NCBI GenBank assembly: GCA_022826725.1
Contig: JAJDUF010000015.1
Span: 1-64,000, forward strand
Source of the DNA: Chloroflexota bacterium
GTDB taxonomy: Bacteria; Chloroflexota; UBA11872; UBA12225; JAJDUF01
DNA length: 64,000 bases
Reading direction: 5' to 3'
Positions 53,562-61,750 of this stretch are shown in pieces. The notes below the pieces were generated by a model that did no database searches, had not been told where the DNA came from, and saw only the letters and a program-made list of their open reading frames with translations. Position 1 is the first letter of the stretch. Each line of letters opens with the position of its first letter. A program made the position numbers and the translations under genes.

Positions 53562-54740
53562 ATGCCGGAGAAGCGACGCGCCGCCTTCCGTCCCGAACGC
53601 CTCCAACCCGCCGGGGCGCCCAACCCGATCATCCCACAGATCCTCGGTAGTCCCGACCCGGACGCGCAATCGGAAGGATTCACGGAGGTCCGGATCGTCG
53701 GCGTCGGGGGCGCCGGTATCAACGCCGTCGGGCGCATGATCGAAGCCGGGGTGAGCGGCGTGCGCTTCATCGCGGTCAATACCGATGCCCAAGCCCTCGG
53801 CCAGAGCGAGGCGCTGATCCAGGTGCAGATCGGGCGGCGCGCCACAGGTGCCAGGGGCACCGGCGGCGATCCGGACCTCGGCGAGCGGGCCGCCGAGGAA
53901 AGCGAAGCCAGTCTCGAAGCGGTGCTGCGCGGCGCCCATCTGGTGTTCATCACCGCCGGTCTCGGCGGCGGCACCGGCACCGGCGCCGCTCCGGTGATCG
54001 CCAGCCTCGCGCGGCAGGCGGCAGCGCTGACCGTGGCGGTAGTGACCTTGCCGTTCACCTTTGAGGGCACCCGCCGGCGGCGAGTGGCCGAAGAGGGCCT
54101 CGAAGCGCTGCGCGAGCAGGTGGATGCGCTGATTGTCATTCCCAATGAGCGCCTGAGTCAGGTAGCCGACGCCAATATGTCCATCAAGGAAGCCTTCAAC
54201 CTCGCCGACAACATGCTCCGCCACGGAGTCCAGGGGATCGCCGATCTGGTCACCGTCCCGGGGCTCATCAATCTCGACTTCAGCGACGTGCGGGCAGTGA
54301 TGGAGCAGGCCGGCAACACGATGATGTCCATTGGCGAGCGCACCGGCAGCCGCCGGGCTATCGAGGCGGCCCAAGCGGCGACGCAGAGCCACCTGCTCGA
54401 TACCTCCATGCGCGGCGCGCGCGCGGCCCTCCTGAACATCACGGGCGGCCCCGACCTCACGCTCGCGGAAGTGAACGAGGCAGCGCAGTTCGTGACCGAG
54501 CTCGCCGATCCTCAAGCGAACATCATTTTCGGCGCCGTCATTGATCCGCGCCTCCGGGACACCGTCCGGGTCACGCTGATCGCCACGGGCATCGAGCAGG
54601 AGGCGCCACTATCACCAGGAGCGCCCCGTTCAACAGCGCCGCGCGCGGCGCCGCCCCCTACCCGGACCGAGCGCGAGCCGCAGGCAGTCGCCACCGATAG
54701 CGTGGAAGTGCCGTCTTTCTTGCGCCGAGGGAGACGCTGA
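53562..54740 (+). CDS. ftsZ: Cell division protein FtsZ
   Basis: This 392-residue tubulin-like GTPase forms the cytokinetic ring. VGVGGAGINAVGRM opens the GTP-binding fold. GLGGGTGTGAAP is the tubulin signature, and the T7 loop NLDFSDVRAVM supplies the aspartate for hydrolysis in the next subunit. The variable linker is short, and the C-terminal peptide VEVPSFLRRGRR matches the conserved tail that binds FtsA or ZipA-type tethers. The N-terminus has a 40-residue extension before the fold. GGGAGG precedes the ATG. It lies outside any dcw cluster: no ftsA, ftsQ or mur genes are near. Confidence 0.96.
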   Translation: MPEKRRAAFRPERLQPAGAPNPIIPQILGSPDPDAQSEGFTEVRIVGVGGAGINAVGRMIEAGVSGVRFIAVNTDAQALGQSEALIQVQIGRRATGARGTGGDPDLGERAAEESEASLEAVLRGAHLVFITAGLGGGTGTGAAPVIASLARQAAALTVAVVTLPFTFEGTRRRRVAEEGLEALREQVDALIVIPNERLSQVADANMSIKEAFNLADNMLRHGVQGIADLVTVPGLINLDFSDVRAVMEQAGNTMMSIGERTGSRRAIEAAQAATQSHLLDTSMRGARAALLNITGGPDLTLAEVNEAAQFVTELADPQANIIFGAVIDPRLRDTVRVTLIATGIEQEAPLSPGAPRSTAPRAAPPPTRTEREPQAVATDSVEVPSFLRRGRR

Positions 54741-54769
54741 TACCGGCCAACTCGGACCGGTGCGCTCCT

Positions 54770-54806
54770 CACCCCCGGCCCCCTCTCCACGTGTGGAGAG
54801 GGGGAG
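54770..54806 (+). repeat. Dispersed GC-rich inverted repeat, family B copy 4
   Basis: After CACCCCCGG comes a perfect 12-bp stem, CCCCCTCTCCAC (54779-54790) with GTGGAGAGGGGG (54793-54804). It lies 30 bases after the ftsZ stop and may serve as its 3' end. There is no T tract. Confidence 0.75.
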
Positions 54807-54870
54807 ACGGCGCGGCCAGAGCACCTATAGGGGCACCACTCACGCTCCACAGATGCACGAAGGAGCAGTA

Positions 54871-55737
54871 ATGACCCAAACACCGACCAGTAGCACGGCA
54901 CGACCTGTGCGCCGGCTGCGCCTCGGGCATAGCCCCGATTCCGACGACGCCTTCATGTTCTACGCCCTCGCCTCGGGCGCGGTCAGCGCCGCCGACGTGC
55001 GGTTCGACACCGTACACCAGGACATTCAGAGCCTGAATCGCCGCGCGCTGCACGGCGAGTTGGAAATCACGGCGCTCTCTGCCCACGCCTACGCGCACGT
55101 TTGGCGTCACTACGCGCTGTTCACCCACGGCGCCAGCATGGGTCAGCAATATGGCCCGGTCGTTGTCGCGCCACAGCCGCTGGAACTTGATGCCTTGCTT
55201 GGGCAGCGTATCGCCATCCCCGGCTTCCTTACGAGCGCCTACCTCGCCTTGCGCCTCCGCCTGGCGAGCTTCGAGCCGGTGTTCATGCCCTTTGACCGGA
55301 TCATGGCGGCCGTCGCTGCCGGTGACGTGCCGGCCGGTCTGCTCATCCACGAAGGCCAGCTAACGCACGGCTCGCTAGGCCTCCATCCGGTATGCGACTT
55401 GGGCGTGTGGTGGCACGAGGAGACGGGGCTGCCGCTCCCGCTCGGCGTCAACGCCATCCGCCGCAATCTGGGGACGGAGTTGCTCGCCCAGGCCTCGGCC
55501 CTGCTCAAAGAGAGCATCCGGTACGGCCTTGCCCACCGCGACGAGGCGCTATCCTACGCGATGGGGTTCGCCGATGACGTGCCGCGCGACCTCACCGACC
55601 GGTTCGTCGCGATGTACGTCAACGACCTCACCCTGGACCTCGGTCCGACGGGACGCGCCAGCGTGGAGCTATTCCTCCAGCGCGGCTACGAGGCCGGCAT
55701 CATCCCCGACCTACCACAGGTGGAGTGGATACCCTAG
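54871..55737 (+). CDS. mqnD: 1,4-dihydroxy-6-naphthoate synthase, futalosine pathway
   Basis: This 288-residue enzyme converts cyclic dehypoxanthine futalosine to 1,4-dihydroxy-6-naphthoate in menaquinone synthesis. LRLGHSPDSDDAFMFYAL and ALSAHAYAHVWRHYAL are typical of MqnD, and the overall fold is a periplasmic-binding-protein-like two-lobe domain. The start MTQTPTS follows GAAGGAG; the family sequence begins about 18 residues later. It converges with mqnC, which lies four bases beyond its stop. It marks the organism as using the futalosine rather than the classical Men route. Confidence 0.92.
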   Translation: MTQTPTSSTARPVRRLRLGHSPDSDDAFMFYALASGAVSAADVRFDTVHQDIQSLNRRALHGELEITALSAHAYAHVWRHYALFTHGASMGQQYGPVVVAPQPLELDALLGQRIAIPGFLTSAYLALRLRLASFEPVFMPFDRIMAAVAAGDVPAGLLIHEGQLTHGSLGLHPVCDLGVWWHEETGLPLPLGVNAIRRNLGTELLAQASALLKESIRYGLAHRDEALSYAMGFADDVPRDLTDRFVAMYVNDLTLDLGPTGRASVELFLQRGYEAGIIPDLPQVEWIP

Positions 55738-55741
55738 CGCC

Positions 55742-56896
55742 TCAGGCGTAGGTAGCGATGACGCGGTAGTGCGTGTCGCGGAGCGCCGGAACACGCCCAC
55801 ACTCGCGGATCAACTGCACCATCGCGTGGTCGGTCATGCGATGGCGCAACCCGGTGGCCCGCACGACGTTCTCTTCCAGCATGATGCTGCCGAGGTCGTC
55901 AGCGCCGTAGGCGAGGCTTGACCGCGCGGCGGTGGTGCCGGTGGTCAGCCATGACCCTTGGAGCGAGTAGAAATTGTCGAGAAACAGCCGCGAGATGGCC
56001 AGCGTCCGCAAGTAGTCGGCAATGGAGGTGGCCCGGCCGCCCAGCTCGGTGTTGCCGGGCTGATAGATGAACGGGATAAACGCCCGGAAGCCCTGTCCGG
56101 GGTCCGCCCTGTCCTGCACGTCGCGGATACGCTGGAAATGCTCGACACGCTCGGCAAACGTCTCGACCATGCCGAAGGTCATCGTCGCCGTGGTGCGGAT
56201 GTGCTGCCGGTGCGCTTCCTCCATCACCTCCAGCCACGAATCCGAGCTGCTCTTGAACGGACTCACCGCCTTGCGGACCCGTTCGACGAGGACCTCGGCC
56301 CCCGCTCCCGGCAGCGAATCCAGACCGGCTCGCCGCAGCCGCCGCAGCACCTCCGGCACGGTCAGCCGCGAGACCTTGGCGATATGCAGCACTTCCGGCG
56401 GCCCCAGCGAGTGCAGCGTCAGCGGATACCGCTGCTTGACACTGGATAGGAGGTCTTCGTAGTAGTCAATCTTCAGTTGGGGATCGTGACCGCCCTGGAA
56501 CATAATCTGAGTTGCGCCCATGTCCAGGGACTCTTCGACCCGGCGGAAGATCTCCTCCTTGGAGCGCCGGTAGCCTTCCGCATGGCGCGGGAGCCGATAG
56601 AACGCGCAAAACGAGCACCGCGCCACGCAGACGTTCGTGTAGTTGATATTGCGGTCAATGATGAACGTCGCCCGGTTTTCCGGGTGCATCCGGCGCCGCA
56701 CGGCATCGGCCGCCGCGCCAATCCGCTCCAAGTCGCCATACTCGAAGAGGTAGAGAGCATCCTCGGCAGACAGTCGCTCCCCCTCCTCGACCACTGCGGC
56801 AAGGATGGACTCATCTCGCCCCTTCTCGAAGCGGCGCGGCGCGGCTTCCAACTGTTCCGCGATGGTCGGCGCGGTAGGCGCCAGCACAGCCGTCAT
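55742..56896 (-). CDS. mqnC: Cyclic dehypoxanthinyl futalosine synthase (radical SAM)
   Basis: This 384-residue radical SAM enzyme cyclises dehypoxanthine futalosine. The cluster motif is CVARCSFC (Cys90, Cys94, Cys97). IMFQGGHDPQLKIDYYEDLL, LDSLPGAGAEVLVERVR and TTATMTFGMVET match MqnC better than MqnE. The start MTAVLAP follows AAGGAG; a -10-like TACAAT lies at 56925-56930 on the minus strand. mqnD is convergent on the other side, so these two pathway genes are clustered but not co-transcribed. Confidence 0.92.
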   Translation of the reverse strand: MTAVLAPTAPTIAEQLEAAPRRFEKGRDESILAAVVEEGERLSAEDALYLFEYGDLERIGAAADAVRRRMHPENRATFIIDRNINYTNVCVARCSFCAFYRLPRHAEGYRRSKEEIFRRVEESLDMGATQIMFQGGHDPQLKIDYYEDLLSSVKQRYPLTLHSLGPPEVLHIAKVSRLTVPEVLRRLRRAGLDSLPGAGAEVLVERVRKAVSPFKSSSDSWLEVMEEAHRQHIRTTATMTFGMVETFAERVEHFQRIRDVQDRADPGQGFRAFIPFIYQPGNTELGGRATSIADYLRTLAISRLFLDNFYSLQGSWLTTGTTAARSSLAYGADDLGSIMLEENVVRATGLRHRMTDHAMVQLIRECGRVPALRDTHYRVIATYA

Positions 56897-57088
56897 GCAC
56901 GTCTCCTTCGCAGCGTCACCCCACATTGTAGCCCATGGCCTAGACAACCGCGAGCGACCCGCCGGCCATTCGGCGCGTTATCATTTCTATCATGAGGTGA
57001 TGACGACCCGCTCTCCTCCCCAACGCTTGTCCAGAATGTATGGTGAGGTATCACCGGGCCGACCGGTCCCAGCCGCTGGGAGCGTTCC

Positions 57089-57934
57089 ATGAGCGTAGCC
57101 AAGCGTGACGTGTCTGCGGCGGCACACACACTGGGCCTCTCCGGCCGCCCCCTGTGCGTGCATGTCTCTCTGCGCTCATTCGGCTGGGTCGCCGGCGGCG
57201 CGCCAACCGTCATCACCGGTCTGCTCGCAGCCGGCTGCACGCTCCTAGTCCCAACATTCTCCTGGGAAACCTATGCGGTAGCGCCACTCCCGCGTCAGCG
57301 CCTCGCGCAGAACGGCACGTCCCCAGGCTATTACGAGACATCGCAGCAGGCACTACCCGGCGCTGCACGTATCTATACTCCGGACGCGCCGGACATTGAC
57401 CGCGCGGACATGGGCGCCATCCCAGCCGCCGTGCTCGCGATGCCCAGACGTGTCCGTGGCGACCATCCGCTCTGCTCATTCACCGCGGTTGGTCCACTCG
57501 CCAATGAGTTGGTTGCCGCGCAGCAGCCATTGCACGTGTTCGCCCCGCTCCGAGCGCTGGCGGAGATGGGCGGCTCCGTCGTGCTGATGGGCGTTGGGCT
57601 AACGGAGTTGACCCTAATCCATCTGGCTGAGCAGGTGGCCGGGCGGAACCTGTTTCGGCGCTGGGCCAACGGCTCCGATGGACAGCCCATGGCCGTCGAG
57701 GTGGGGGGCTGCTCCGATGGTTTCGGCAAGTTCGAGCCGATTCTCGCTCCCGTAATGCGGAGCACCGTTGTCGGCCAGAGCAGGTGGCGCGTCTATCCTG
57801 CCCACGAGACACTTGAGCGCACAGCACAGGCTATCCGCAACGACCCGCTGATGACACACTGCGGCCGCGCGGACTGCAACCGCTGCCACGACGCGGTGCT
57901 CGACGGCCCCATCCTACCCGCCTCTGAACGATGA
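57089..57934 (+). CDS. AAC(3)-family (aminoglycoside 3-N-acetyltransferase-like) protein
   Basis: This 281-residue protein matches the antibiotic N-acetyltransferase AAC(3)/YokD fold. LCVHVSLRSFGWVAGGAPTV is the family opening, and GDHPLCSFTAVG and LMGVGLTELTLIHLAEQ are typical of the catalytic and cofactor-binding regions. Many members acetylate substrates other than aminoglycosides, and environmental homologues do not by themselves show resistance. A Cys/His-rich segment, CGRADCNRCHDAV, lies near the C-terminus. GGGAG lies upstream of the ATG. It is a single gene. Confidence 0.87.
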   Translation: MSVAKRDVSAAAHTLGLSGRPLCVHVSLRSFGWVAGGAPTVITGLLAAGCTLLVPTFSWETYAVAPLPRQRLAQNGTSPGYYETSQQALPGAARIYTPDAPDIDRADMGAIPAAVLAMPRRVRGDHPLCSFTAVGPLANELVAAQQPLHVFAPLRALAEMGGSVVLMGVGLTELTLIHLAEQVAGRNLFRRWANGSDGQPMAVEVGGCSDGFGKFEPILAPVMRSTVVGQSRWRVYPAHETLERTAQAIRNDPLMTHCGRADCNRCHDAVLDGPILPASER

Positions 57935-58014
57935 CCGAGTGAGCAGCCAGTGGTGCAGGCCGGGCGTGCTGTGCGGCATCTCCCTATGGAAGGGATACCT
58001 AGCTCGGCGCGGAA

Positions 58015-58401
58015 CTAGACAGCCACCGGGCGGCGCACCTTCGCCAGCGCCGCGGATAGAGAGGTGGCAAAGATGGAGCTTGTCCGCAGTACGCGCTCAA
58101 TGCGACGTTGGGCTAGAGCGTGGTCAACTGGCTCGTCCGCAGCCGGCCGCTCCTCACCTGCTTGGTCGGCCAGCCAATAGTCGAAAGGGCTGATGGTCAG
58201 ACTCAGTGGCACGCCCGTTTCTTCGTCAATACGCAGGTAGAAGTCCCAGTCGGCCACATCAACCCACACCCCGGATCGCCCCGCGCTGCCGGGCAAGACA
58301 ACCTCCATCTCGCCCGTATCGGTGTCATAGCGCCACTCCGCCGCAGGCAAGGACGCCACAATGCGGTCAGCCATCTCTCGCACAGCACATCGAGCGCTCA
58401 T
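58015..58401 (-). CDS. DUF2283-like protein, possible antitoxin
   Basis: This 128-residue protein has a central RYDTDTGEMEVVLPG and a WDFYLRIDEETGVPLSLTI strand, resembling DUF2283-type small proteins; the match is tentative. The start MSARCAVRE follows GGAGG at good spacing and overlaps the stop of the preceding gene by four bases (ATGA). Placed second in a two-gene unit with a nuclease-like protein, it is a candidate antitoxin or immunity factor. The C-terminal third is charged and helical. Confidence 0.55.
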   Translation of the reverse strand: MSARCAVREMADRIVASLPAAEWRYDTDTGEMEVVLPGSAGRSGVWVDVADWDFYLRIDEETGVPLSLTISPFDYWLADQAGEERPAADEPVDHALAQRRIERVLRTSSIFATSLSAALAKVRRPVAV

Positions 58402-58781
58402 CGGGACCGCCTCCATACTAACTGAAGCTGGCTCCGCACACGGTTAGTCAGATAAGCGGTAGCCAGATAGCCCACCGGAGTACCACCCGGGCCATCCGGC
58501 AGCCACTTGACAGCTACACGGACGAAGTCTCCGGTCCGGGCAACATAGGCTGAACGGACTCCAAAGTATGCCTGTATTGTAGCGGCCGGGTTGCGGGTAC
58601 GAGCGGTGTGCTCGGGGTCGTCATAGATGGCAACAGGATCGCGTATTGTGGCCCGCACCGCCCTTTCATGGCGAGCTAGCTCCGGATGACCAGTAAGCAC
58701 ATGCCGCCACTCGGCGTTGCCACACCGAACCGGACGGCCTAGAGGATCGGTCTCCGACCAGCGCCACCTAGTAGTCTCCAT
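58398..58781 (-). CDS. PBECR-like small nuclease-fold protein, possible toxin
   Basis: This 127-residue protein contains WRHVLTGHPELARHERAVRA and TIRDPVAIYDDPEHTARTRN, followed by a strand-rich half (AYVARTGDFVRVAVKWLP). The pattern resembles the PBECR (Barnase-EndoU-ColicinE5/D-RelE-like) nuclease superfamily found in phages and toxins; the assignment is tentative. I start at ATG 58781 (METTRWRW) because the fold begins there, though no good ribosome binding site is seen and the frame extends to 58832. It heads a coupled two-gene unit. Confidence 0.58.
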   Translation of the reverse strand: METTRWRWSETDPLGRPVRCGNAEWRHVLTGHPELARHERAVRATIRDPVAIYDDPEHTARTRNPAATIQAYFGVRSAYVARTGDFVRVAVKWLPDGPGGTPVGYLATAYLTNRVRSQLQLVWRRSR

Positions 58782-58850
58782 GTGCGTACTATGCCTACCC
58801 GGCGGACTTGTGACCGATCCCCCCGGAAGCACCAGTTGGGGATGCGGTGC

Positions 58851-59951
58851 TCAGGCCGCGCGGTAACGCTCGGCGACCTGATGGTTGAGAGCGGCGCCTA
58901 AGCCCGGCGCCGCAGTCAACTGCACCGCCCCGTCATGCACGGCCAGCGGCACCGTGAGTAGGTCGTCAACCCACGGTACGTCGCCTAACTGGTACTCCAG
59001 CACCAGATTGTTGGGGATGCACGCGCACAAATGCGCGCTGGCCAGCGTGGCGACCGGGCCGACCATATTGTGCGGCGCCACCGGGATGTAGTAGGTATCG
59101 GCAGCGGCGGCAATCTTCTTCATTTCCATGATGCCGCCCGTGCGGGCCAAGTCCGGCATGATGATGTCCGCTGCCTGCCGCTCGAATAGCTCGCGGAACT
59201 CGTAGCGCGTGTTCAGCAATTCCCCGGTACAAATGGGCGTGGTCGTGCCCTCAGTCACCTTCGCCAGCGCCCGCACGTTGCCCGACGGCACCGGGTCCTC
59301 GATCCACAGCAACTCATAGGGCGCCAGCGCCGCACCCAAGCGCAGCGACGCCGCCACGTCGAAGGCGCCGTGACAGTCCACGGCCAGGTCAATGTCCGCG
59401 CCGACCGCCTCGCGCACGGCCGCCACCATCTGCGCCATCTGCCGCAGGTCGGCCGGCGCGAGGGCGCGGTTGAAGCGCCGCGCCGCCGGAATCGGCTCGT
59501 CCACGTCCATCTTGAGCGCCCGGAAGCCCTGCGCGACGGCCGCACACGCCATCGCAGCGTACTCCTCCTCGACGTACCGCGCGCCACGGAAGAAGCCGTC
59601 CACGTACACTGGGATATCAGCGCGGCACTGCCCGCCGAGCAAGTTGTAGATCGGCTGGCCGGCAGCTTGACCGACGATATCCCACAGCGCCGTCTCGATC
59701 CCGCTCAAGGCCGCCGGGTGCAGCCCGCTGCGGTACAGCGTCTCCCAGTGCAGCTCGATCCGAAACGGGTCCTTCCCGACAAGGTACTCGCCGGCCTGCT
59801 CGATACTCGCCAACACCCCCGTCGCCTGATAGCAGAGCGACTCACCGAGTCCGACGATCCCGGCGTCCGTGTAGACCTCGACAAACAGCATCGGAAACCG
59901 TGGCCAATGCCGCCCCTGGACCGGCCACACCCGCACTTCCGTTACCCGCAT
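58851..59951 (-). CDS. Enolase-superfamily sugar-acid dehydratase
   Basis: This 366-residue enzyme belongs to the mandelate racemase/muconate lactonizing group, and resembles galactonate- or related aldonate dehydratases. Metal ligands are in LAVDCHGAF, LLWIEDP and CTGELLNT; the catalytic His lies in VAPHNMVGPV, and the ALKMD segment gives the N-terminal-side acid/base region. Substrate cannot be assigned. The UxuA-like enzyme at 48960 and dehydrogenases elsewhere fit a sugar-acid network. No clear ribosome binding site other than a weak AGGACGGAG lies before the ATG. Confidence 0.9.
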   Translation of the reverse strand: MRVTEVRVWPVQGRHWPRFPMLFVEVYTDAGIVGLGESLCYQATGVLASIEQAGEYLVGKDPFRIELHWETLYRSGLHPAALSGIETALWDIVGQAAGQPIYNLLGGQCRADIPVYVDGFFRGARYVEEEYAAMACAAVAQGFRALKMDVDEPIPAARRFNRALAPADLRQMAQMVAAVREAVGADIDLAVDCHGAFDVAASLRLGAALAPYELLWIEDPVPSGNVRALAKVTEGTTTPICTGELLNTRYEFRELFERQAADIIMPDLARTGGIMEMKKIAAAADTYYIPVAPHNMVGPVATLASAHLCACIPNNLVLEYQLGDVPWVDDLLTVPLAVHDGAVQLTAAPGLGAALNHQVAERYRAA

Positions 59952-60035
59952 TGCACTCCGTCCTCACCACCCGGCCGTCTCTGCTCAGTCTGCCCCTCTA
60001 TGGTCTGCCCCCGGCTCCGCCGGGCGAGAGTCCAT

Positions 60036-60067
60036 CCCCTCCCCTGGAGCTTGCTCCGGGGGAGGGG
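60036..60067. repeat. Family B-like inverted repeat, variant core
   Basis: CCCCTCCCC and GGGGAGGGG enclose GGAGC-TT-GCTCC, giving a 15-pair stem including one G-U pair and a two-base loop. It lies 85 bases upstream of the enolase-superfamily gene and is followed by the AAGGGGTGA tail seen in inverted family B copies. Confidence 0.65.
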
Positions 60068-60283
60068 TAGGGAGGGGGCAAGGGGTGAATTCTTCAAGCA
60101 ACGAGAGAATTGCCCTTAAGACCGTTGTCATCTCCCCACCCCGGTCCGATATGCACCCACTGACGGGAGTGGTAGATGCAAGACTATCCTGGAGCGCCGG
60201 GCACCGCCCGGCCGGGGAACCCCGGCACCGCTGTGCCGGCCGCGTGCGGTGGCGCGGCCGTGCAGTCGCAGCCGCAGGCGTGG

Positions 60284-60388
60284 GATCACGACCGATCCCA
60301 CACCACGCCCTTGCCCTTGCCCATGGCGCCGGATCACAACCGATCTCGCGCCGCGCCCTTGCCCATGTCCATGGCGTCGCCAGGCCAC
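60284..60388 (+). repeat. Imperfect tandem duplication, about 50 bases
   Basis: Two units share GGATCAC, ACCGATC, CCGCGCCCTTGCCC-like and CCATGGCG segments in the same order, with one unit carrying an extra TTGCCC. It lies in non-coding DNA. Some substitutions suggest an old duplication. Confidence 0.55.
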
Positions 60389-60701
60389 GCTGACGCTGGT
60401 TGTGGCCCGGCAAGCGCCGGCCGTAGTGTGCCACTGCCCACCGCCCCCGTGCCGGCTCATCCGAGCCGGCTGCTCCAGGGAGTCTTGCGCCGCGTCACTG
60501 CCACTCCCCGCACTTTCACCTACCCGCAATCCCGCTACACCACTCGTCAAGTGCATCCTGCCGTCCACGTGCCGACCCGCCCATCGCCTGCCACCGCGGG
60601 CACGGACTGCCCACGCACACCACACTCGCGCGCGCCGCCCTCGGTCGCCCGCCGAAAACATATCCTTCGCAGGGGTTAGGGGGTTATCATGAGGCAGGCC
60701 G

Positions 60702-61538
60702 CTACTTGTCTCCCACGATCTTGTGCCGATGCGCCGCGTGCGACTCGGCAGCCCTCGTGAGCGCCGCCTCCGACACGACAATCCGCGGCAGCAGTTCCGG
60801 CCCCTCACGCACAAAGCCCTCGCCGTACAGCGTGCCGGCGAACCACCCGGTATTGCCCACGGAGACATCAATGCGCCGCCGCGCCCAGGCCGGGGTGTGC
60901 CCCTGGCTCTCGAACAGCGCCTCCGCCTGCACCCGCTGCTCGAACCAATCGCTCACGTCCACCACAAAGTCAAGCTCGTCGCGCTGGAAGTAGACGCCCA
61001 TGAAGTAGGTGGCTGCGATCCGGTGCGGCCGCGTGTGACGGACGTAGGCCGACGCCATCACGCGGGCGTCCATCAGCGCGCGCACGCTCTCCGTGTGGTC
61101 GTCGCGCGTGCCGGAGACGACCCGGCGCTGGCCGTCCGATGAAGGGCTGGTCGTAATCAGCACGTGCGGCCGCACGTCGAGAATGACATCCCGCAGCGCC
61201 TCGATGGACTCGGGGTAGTTTTCCAACCGAAACGGCTGGGGAAAGCCGAGGATCCGCACGTCCGTAATCCCGAAGATCGCGCACGCCTGCCGTAGCTCCG
61301 TCTCCTTCCCGGCGGCATAATCCTCCGGCGTGCGGTTGATGATCGCCGGGTCGCGCTCGGCCTCCGGCTTCATCAGCTCGTCGTGCAGCTCCTCGTTATG
61401 CGTAAACGCGCCGCTCGTCACGCTCACGACCGTCACCGAGTCGCCGCGGGCAGTGTGGATACCGCACGTGCCGGCGCAGTGCGTGAAATCGTGCGGATGC
61501 GCCGACACCACCAACAAACGCAGCGGTTCTGATGTCAT
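60702..61538 (-). CDS. PIG-L/LmbE-family deacetylase
   Basis: This 278-residue zinc-dependent N-deacetylase-like protein belongs to the PIG-L family, which removes acetyl groups from sugars or related amides (as in MshB and BshB). VVSAHPHDFTHCAGT is the metal-binding opening; the usual HPDD reads HPHD. RDDHTESVRALMDA contains the later zinc His. The start MTSEPLRL follows GAGGAGG; an upstream extension to 61709 crosses repeats and is not coding. It may act in sugar or bacillithiol/mycothiol-type metabolism, but no partner is adjacent. Confidence 0.88.
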   Translation of the reverse strand: MTSEPLRLLVVSAHPHDFTHCAGTCGIHTARGDSVTVVSVTSGAFTHNEELHDELMKPEAERDPAIINRTPEDYAAGKETELRQACAIFGITDVRILGFPQPFRLENYPESIEALRDVILDVRPHVLITTSPSSDGQRRVVSGTRDDHTESVRALMDARVMASAYVRHTRPHRIAATYFMGVYFQRDELDFVVDVSDWFEQRVQAEALFESQGHTPAWARRRIDVSVGNTGWFAGTLYGEGFVREGPELLPRIVVSEAALTRAAESHAAHRHKIVGDK

Positions 61539-61564
61539 CGCGACCTCCTCCTCGAAATCCCCGT

Positions 61565-61722
61565 CCCCCCGCTGTGCGGGGGGACCATAGGGGGGCTGCG
61601 TGCCTCCCCACACCGTCATTGCGGCGCAATCCGCAATCCAGGCATGATCCTGCCCGTCATTCCCGCGCACGCGGGAATCCACGTCCCCCCGCCGCAGCGG
61701 GGGGGCCATAGGGGGGCCTGTA
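61565..61722. repeat. Two family C hairpins flanking a family D hairpin
   Basis: CCCCCCGC-TGT-GCGGGGGG (61565-61583) and CCCCCCGC-CGCA-GCGGGGGG (61685-61704) are each followed by CCATAGGGGGGC. Between them lies ATTCCCGC-GCAC-GCGGGAAT (61659-61678), an 8-bp perfect stem of the REP-like type common in many bacteria. A composite of both motifs recurs at 37521-37556. The block fills the gap between the PIG-L and HsdR-N genes. Confidence 0.75.
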
Positions 61723-61750
61723 CCCTACTCATCTCTCTCGTCTAGCAGCA

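Larger units (their letters stand above)
59952..60701. other. 750-base non-coding stretch with repeats
   Basis: I see no supported gene. Open frames here are Pro/Arg/His-rich, match no family and lack ribosome binding sites. It contains the family B-like hairpin (60036-60067), an imperfect tandem duplication of about 50 bases (60284-60388), and a long pyrimidine-rich, purine-poor plus strand from about 60430 to 60660. It could be decayed coding DNA. Confidence 0.5.

Noticed and set aside
57089..57934. Reading the AAC(3) homologue as a resistance gene
   Set aside because: The family includes many environmental acetyltransferases of other function. There is no mobile context here and no basis to claim resistance.
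60176..60679. Plus-strand 167-codon frame in the 750-base gap
   Set aside because: Pro/Arg/His-rich composition, no ribosome binding site, repetitive origin and no family match.
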